Origin: Candidatus Hydrogenedentota bacterium
Lineage (GTDB): Bacteria; Hydrogenedentota; Hydrogenedentia; Hydrogenedentiales; CAITNO01
Length of the DNA: 17,163 bases
Direction: 5' to 3'
Assembly (NCBI GenBank): GCA_903922535.1
Contig: CAIXUF010000426.1
Coordinates: 1-17,163, forward strand
How positions within the stretch are numbered: position 1 is the first letter of the stretch; every line of letters begins with the position of its first letter. Under the pieces are notes generated by a model. It was given only the letters and a program-made list of their open reading frames with translations. It searched no databases and was not told the DNA's origin. A program made the position numbers and the translations under genes. This document shows positions 14,449-17,163 of the stretch, one piece after another.

Positions 14449-14477
14449 TTGGCCGCACCTGTGTTCGACAGTATAAT
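14449..14477 (+). promoter_or_regulatory. Sigma70-type promoter for the PHP hydrolase gene
   Basis: TTGGCC (14449-14454), a 17-bp spacer, then a perfect TATAAT (14472-14477). The -35 matches 4 of 6. The predicted start near 14484 gives a leader of about 57 nt before the TTG start at 14541. It sits in the 210-bp gap between the divergent FadL-like and PHP genes; no good promoter was found for the FadL-like gene on the other strand. Confidence 0.65.
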
Positions 14478-14540
14478 GTGAAAATCATGACCATGGCAAT
14501 ACGCTGCACACTGCGGATTTCCAAGTGAAGGAGTCTGAAC

Positions 14541-16247
14541 TTGTTCAGTTACAAATTCTGCCCGCCGGGCATGTTACTGTTCGTGATTATCCTTTTTTGC
14601 GGCCACGCCAATGCCGATGCCACGACGTTGCCCCGGGATGCCGGCGCCATCCAGGCGGAGATGGCGCGCATCATCGCCTTTCTCGACTCCCCGGACTATG
14701 CAAAGAGCACGCTGGGAGGAGAGCATGTGGTGCTGTCCTATCAACTGGCCCAGCACAGGGAGCCCACCCCCGAAGAGTTTCTGGTGTTGTCCGGGCTTTA
14801 CGGCGAACTGGGTTTCAAGCGAAGCGACATTCTGGCTGCGGCGTTGCGCGGGAAAGCGGCTGAGCTCACTTGGGACCAGTGCCGGGAATTCTTGGGCACA
14901 AAACAGGAAAAGGATTTTCAAGGAAGCGCGGAAACGCGCGCGACAGCCGACAGGCTTGCGCAGACCTGCGCCTCCCAAGTCGCCGCGAAGTTGACGGTCC
15001 AGGTGCCTTACGCGCCACCCGCCGCACTTGCGGAAAAGGCCGCCGTTGCGCCCGTGCCGGATGAGGAATACAACGTCTATTTCGGCTATCTTCATGCGCA
15101 CAGCGGGCTGTCGTTGGATGCCCCCGGATCAACGCCCCTCCAAGCCTACACCTACGCGCGCGACACAGGACACCTGGACTTCTTCTCGCTCACCGACCAT
15201 GCCGAATTCCTTGTCCTGTGGCCATGGGACAACAAATGGCAGCAGTTGAAGGACGCGGCGGAAGCCACCTATGCGCCGGGGAGTTATGTCACGCTCTGGG
15301 GGTTTGAATGGTCGAACCCCGTTTTGGGGCACATCAACGTGCTCAATTCCAGCGACATGACCAGTTGTCTGGAGCATTTTGCGCTTCAGGACTTCTACCA
15401 ATGGCTCTCCGGAAGACCGGAGGCCTTCGGCCTGTTCAACCATCCCGGCCTTTACAATGCGCTGGGGATTGAGTTGTACCACCTGATGCGGTATGACATC
15501 GTGACAGACCAGATGGTCGGCATCGAAGTGGCCAACACGAATGACGGTTTTGACACGTACTACTATTCCGGGAGTTGGGATTCCGATTTCAGCTATTGGG
15601 ACGAGGGCAACCTGAAAGGATGGCGGTTGGCGCCGGAAATCGGACAAGACAACCACACCGCCAATTGGGGCACCATGAATTCCTTCCGGACCGGCGTACT
15701 GGCCAAGGAACTGACGCGGGAGGCAATCATCGACGCCTATGAGAACCGCCGTTTCTACGCCACCGAGAACAGCAGCCTCCATCTCGATTTTCGCTGCTCC
15801 GGTTATCCAATGGGATCGAGGCTGCCGGGGGGCGCCCGGTCTTTCACGGTGAAGGCAAGCACCGCCGCGGGTGAGGCCTTTGAGCAGATACGCCTGTTCC
15901 GCGATGGTGTGGTGCTTCAGACACAGGCCGTTTCAGGCAACCCGGTGGAGGCCACCTTTTCCGATTCCGGCTATTCAGGCAGTTCCTACTATTATGTGAT
16001 TGTCACGGAAACCGTGGACACGGACGGCAACGGGCGCAACGACGAGGCCATTTCAGCGCCCATTTGGATCGAGGGAACAACGCAGCCGACCGCACCCACC
16101 TGCGGCACATTGACCCTCGGGATTTCGGGGAGCGCAGGCAAGAGCGGCTATGGCGACTGGACACTGCTGTTTCTGTCGATGACCCTTCTCGTGGGAATCC
16201 GAAGGGTTGCGCTGCGCGGGAGACAGGCTGCTCGAATCCCAGGCTGA
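14541..16247 (+). CDS. Exported PHP-domain (CehA/McbA-like) metallohydrolase with C-terminal anchor tail
   Basis: 568 aa from a TTG start at 14541, supported by AAGGAG exactly 7 nt upstream; the in-frame ATG at 14571 has no ribosome site. Signal peptide at about 1-26 (hydrophobic LLFVIILF, cleavage near ANADA). Residues 30-170 form a helical region I do not recognise. The PHP metal-binding core follows: LHAHSG (H185, H187), LTDHAEF (D219, H220), GFEWS (E256), GHINVLN (H264), FNHPG (H301) and GQDNHT (D370, H372). This set suits a multi-metal phosphoesterase-type hydrolase. A beta-sandwich-like region (about 430-512) holds DTDGNGRND (493-501), a DxDxNGxxD calcium-loop-like motif. The tail has a Cys (521), a Gly/Ser-rich spacer, GDWTLL, a short membrane segment (about 540-553) and an Arg-rich end, resembling CTERM sorting signals. 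CehA-type enzymes cleave phosphate or carbamate esters; the true substrate is unknown. Confidence 0.85.
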   Translation: MFSYKFCPPGMLLFVIILFCGHANADATTLPRDAGAIQAEMARIIAFLDSPDYAKSTLGGEHVVLSYQLAQHREPTPEEFLVLSGLYGELGFKRSDILAAALRGKAAELTWDQCREFLGTKQEKDFQGSAETRATADRLAQTCASQVAAKLTVQVPYAPPAALAEKAAVAPVPDEEYNVYFGYLHAHSGLSLDAPGSTPLQAYTYARDTGHLDFFSLTDHAEFLVLWPWDNKWQQLKDAAEATYAPGSYVTLWGFEWSNPVLGHINVLNSSDMTSCLEHFALQDFYQWLSGRPEAFGLFNHPGLYNALGIELYHLMRYDIVTDQMVGIEVANTNDGFDTYYYSGSWDSDFSYWDEGNLKGWRLAPEIGQDNHTANWGTMNSFRTGVLAKELTREAIIDAYENRRFYATENSSLHLDFRCSGYPMGSRLPGGARSFTVKASTAAGEAFEQIRLFRDGVVLQTQAVSGNPVEATFSDSGYSGSSYYYVIVTETVDTDGNGRNDEAISAPIWIEGTTQPTAPTCGTLTLGISGSAGKSGYGDWTLLFLSMTLLVGIRRVALRGRQAARIPG

Positions 16248-16302
16248 TCCGAAAAAAGGGCCGCTGAACCCGGGGCGAGAGCATTCAGTGAGTTGACGGA
16301 GA

Positions 16303-16338
16303 GTGGACGTTGTGGACAACGTGCATGTCGTGGACGCA
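16303..16338. repeat. Four 9-nt tandem units of GTGGACnnn type
   Basis: Units at 16303, 16312, 16321 and 16330 read GTGGACGTT, GTGGACAAC, GTGCATGTC and GTGGACGCA. The first two also form a palindrome, ACGTTGT-GG-ACAACGT (16307-16322). It lies in the gene-free stretch after the PHP gene. Function unknown; a degenerate intergenic repeat is the simplest reading. Confidence 0.5.
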
Positions 16339-16359
16339 CCATAAAGACAGTAATGGGCA

Positions 16360-16617
16360 AATAGGGAAGCGTCCCGAATGGCACTGACTTAAGGAGCAAT
16401 ATCAGGAATCCGGGTTGACTCACGAAGATTTCTACTGTTACGAACAAACTTGATGAATGCGTCATTGCAGTTCAGAGCGCTGAAGGCGCGGTATTCAATA
16501 GCCTGGGCCGTGAGGCCCAGGTAGACGACGTCCCAAGAATTGAGCCCTGAATGGGCGGCACGAATAGACTTTCGTTAAGTCAGTGCCATTCGGAAGCGTC
16601 CCTATTGACCCTATTGA
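16360..16617. repeat. Candidate non-autonomous repeat element: inverted ends with three internal hairpins
   Basis: An 18-nt core at 16375-16392 (CGAATGGCACTGACTTAA) is repeated exactly in inverted form at 16575-16592. Outside it, AATAGGGA (16360-16367) is matched by TCCCTATT (16599-16606), and CCCTATTGA is then duplicated in tandem (16600-16617). Between the ends lie three short hairpins: GCGC-TGAAG-GCGC (16477-16489), CCTGGGCC-GTGA-GGCCCAGG (16502-16521) and GCCC-TGAAT-GGGC (16544-16556). No coding frame was found inside. From memory, units like these (CCTGAAGGG/CCTGGGC hairpins) are dispersed in environmental bacterial genomes, perhaps mobilised by IS200-like (RAYT) transposases encoded elsewhere. 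It may be a MITE or REP-like composite. Confidence 0.65.
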
Positions 16618-16767
16618 CCCGCACGGCATGCTGGCGGGAAGGCATGGGTTGGTGCTATCCTTTGCCCTGCCCCAGTTTTCCATGGCGTGCATGATTTGGC
16701 CGCAAAAGTGATCGTCGCGCTGACGCGGGCGGACTGTCCCGACAGCGCAAAACACGGGAGTCCCCTC

Positions 16768-17163
16768 ATGAATGCAAGGCAGGTGATGACTTTCACGGCG
16801 CCGCCGCCGTACGGCCCAATGTACCGGAAAATCCTGTTTGGCAAGCGCCGGCCGGGGTTGAAGCCCGGCGGGCGGATGCCTGAACTGGCGGCCGAATGCG
16901 CTTCGCTGGCCATATCCGCCGGGAACCTTGCCGCCTACCGGCAGGTCTGCGGCATCTCCGGAGAAGGCGTCCCGCTGCTCTATCCCCATGTCATGACCGG
17001 CTCCCTGCATTTCGCCATCATGACGCACGACGCTTTCCCCATTTCCATGATGGGCGCGGTCCACACCCGAAACCACATCCTTCAGCACCGCCCGCTGCGG
17101 GCCTCCGAAACCTACAGTGTCCTGTGCTCGCTCGACGCCCACCGCGTGGCGAAGGCCGGCATC
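16768..17163 (+). CDS. MaoC-like acyl dehydratase family protein, 5' part (runs off the window)
   Basis: 132 codons are visible, open to the window end. ATG 16768 has GGGAG 7 nt upstream. The block VPLLYPHVMTGSLHFAIMT (68-86) followed by FPISMMGAVHTRNHI and RPLRASETYSV resembles the N-terminal hot-dog half of two-domain MaoC/HtdX-type dehydratases, in which LPLTYPHV...FP--GLVHV-N-I--RPL is usual. Family knowledge: these hydrate enoyl-CoA or dehydrate 3-hydroxyacyl thioesters. The catalytic Asp/His of the hydratase motif normally lies in the later part, beyond this window, so activity cannot be judged. No promoter was found in 16618-16767, which otherwise shows nothing recognisable. Confidence 0.72.
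   Translation, partial: MNARQVMTFTAPPPYGPMYRKILFGKRRPGLKPGGRMPELAAECASLAISAGNLAAYRQVCGISGEGVPLLYPHVMTGSLHFAIMTHDAFPISMMGAVHTRNHILQHRPLRASETYSVLCSLDAHRVAKAGI

Noticed and set aside
16303..16617. CRISPR array or integron attC array
   Set aside because: Repeat units are too short (9 nt) or occur as a single inverted pair; there are no regular spacers, cas genes or integrase.
16604..16661. Promoter for the MaoC-like gene using TTGACC and TATCCT
   Set aside because: The TTGACC copies and TATCCT are 36 nt or more apart, far from the usual 16-18 nt.
16495..17142. Minus-strand open frame of 215 codons at the right end
   Set aside because: It overlaps the repeat element and runs antisense to the MaoC-like frame, which has a ribosome site and a recognisable YPHV block.

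Overview
The window reads as a piece of a GC-rich (roughly 60-65% by eye) Gram-negative chromosome. An outer-membrane protein is encoded (FadL-type barrel ending in Phe), most enzymes carry Sec- or Tat-type export signals, and GTG and TTG starts occur beside ATG. The mix of a Tat-exported sulfatase, an exported sugar-isomerase-fold protein, a NIPSNAP protein, a GH95-like glycosidase, a CehA/PHP hydrolase and a REC protein with a CxxC...CxxC tail is what I associate with Hydrogenedentota, Planctomycetota, Lentisphaerota and similar environmental lineages. Hydrogenedentota is my best guess, at low confidence. No rRNA, tRNA, CRISPR array, phage gene or transposase gene was seen.

Layout. (1) 5-1144 (+): YgiC/YjfC-type ATP-grasp ligase related to glutathionylspermidine synthase. 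(2) 3080-1357 (-): two-gene operon of an exported xylose-isomerase-like TIM-barrel protein followed by a tandem-domain NIPSNAP protein. (3) 3173-3280: palindromic intergenic repeat with duplicated ends. (4) 3335-5771 (+): Tat-exported sulfatase and secreted alpha/beta hydrolase, 22 bp apart; a large GH95-like glycosidase (8282-5784, -) converges on them. (5) 8380-13101 (+): a strong sigma70-type promoter, then a large membrane PAS histidine kinase of the HisKA_2 class and a response regulator. (6) 14330-13098 (-): FadL-like outer-membrane protein sharing a CTAG stop overlap with the response regulator. (7) 14541-16247 (+): exported PHP/CehA-type metallohydrolase with a C-terminal anchor/sorting-like tail. 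(8) 16248-16767: repeat-rich intergenic region without a gene. (9) 16768 to the window end (+): 5' part of a MaoC-like acyl dehydratase, cut by the window.

How the genes may work together. The sulfatase, esterase-like hydrolase and GH95-like glycosidase look like an extracytoplasmic set for stripping sulfate, acyl and glycosyl groups from a complex (perhaps fucose-containing) glycan. The TIM-barrel isomerase/epimerase protein next door could act on the released sugars. The kinase/regulator pair resembles PdtaS/PdtaR-type systems, but the regulator has a CxxC...CxxC module where the RNA-binding ANTAR domain would sit. That domain swap, the two palindromic repeat elements, the six-codon leader ORF coupled to the regulator, and the CTERM-like tail of the PHP protein are the most interesting points. 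I did not find a clearly new defence or mobile system.
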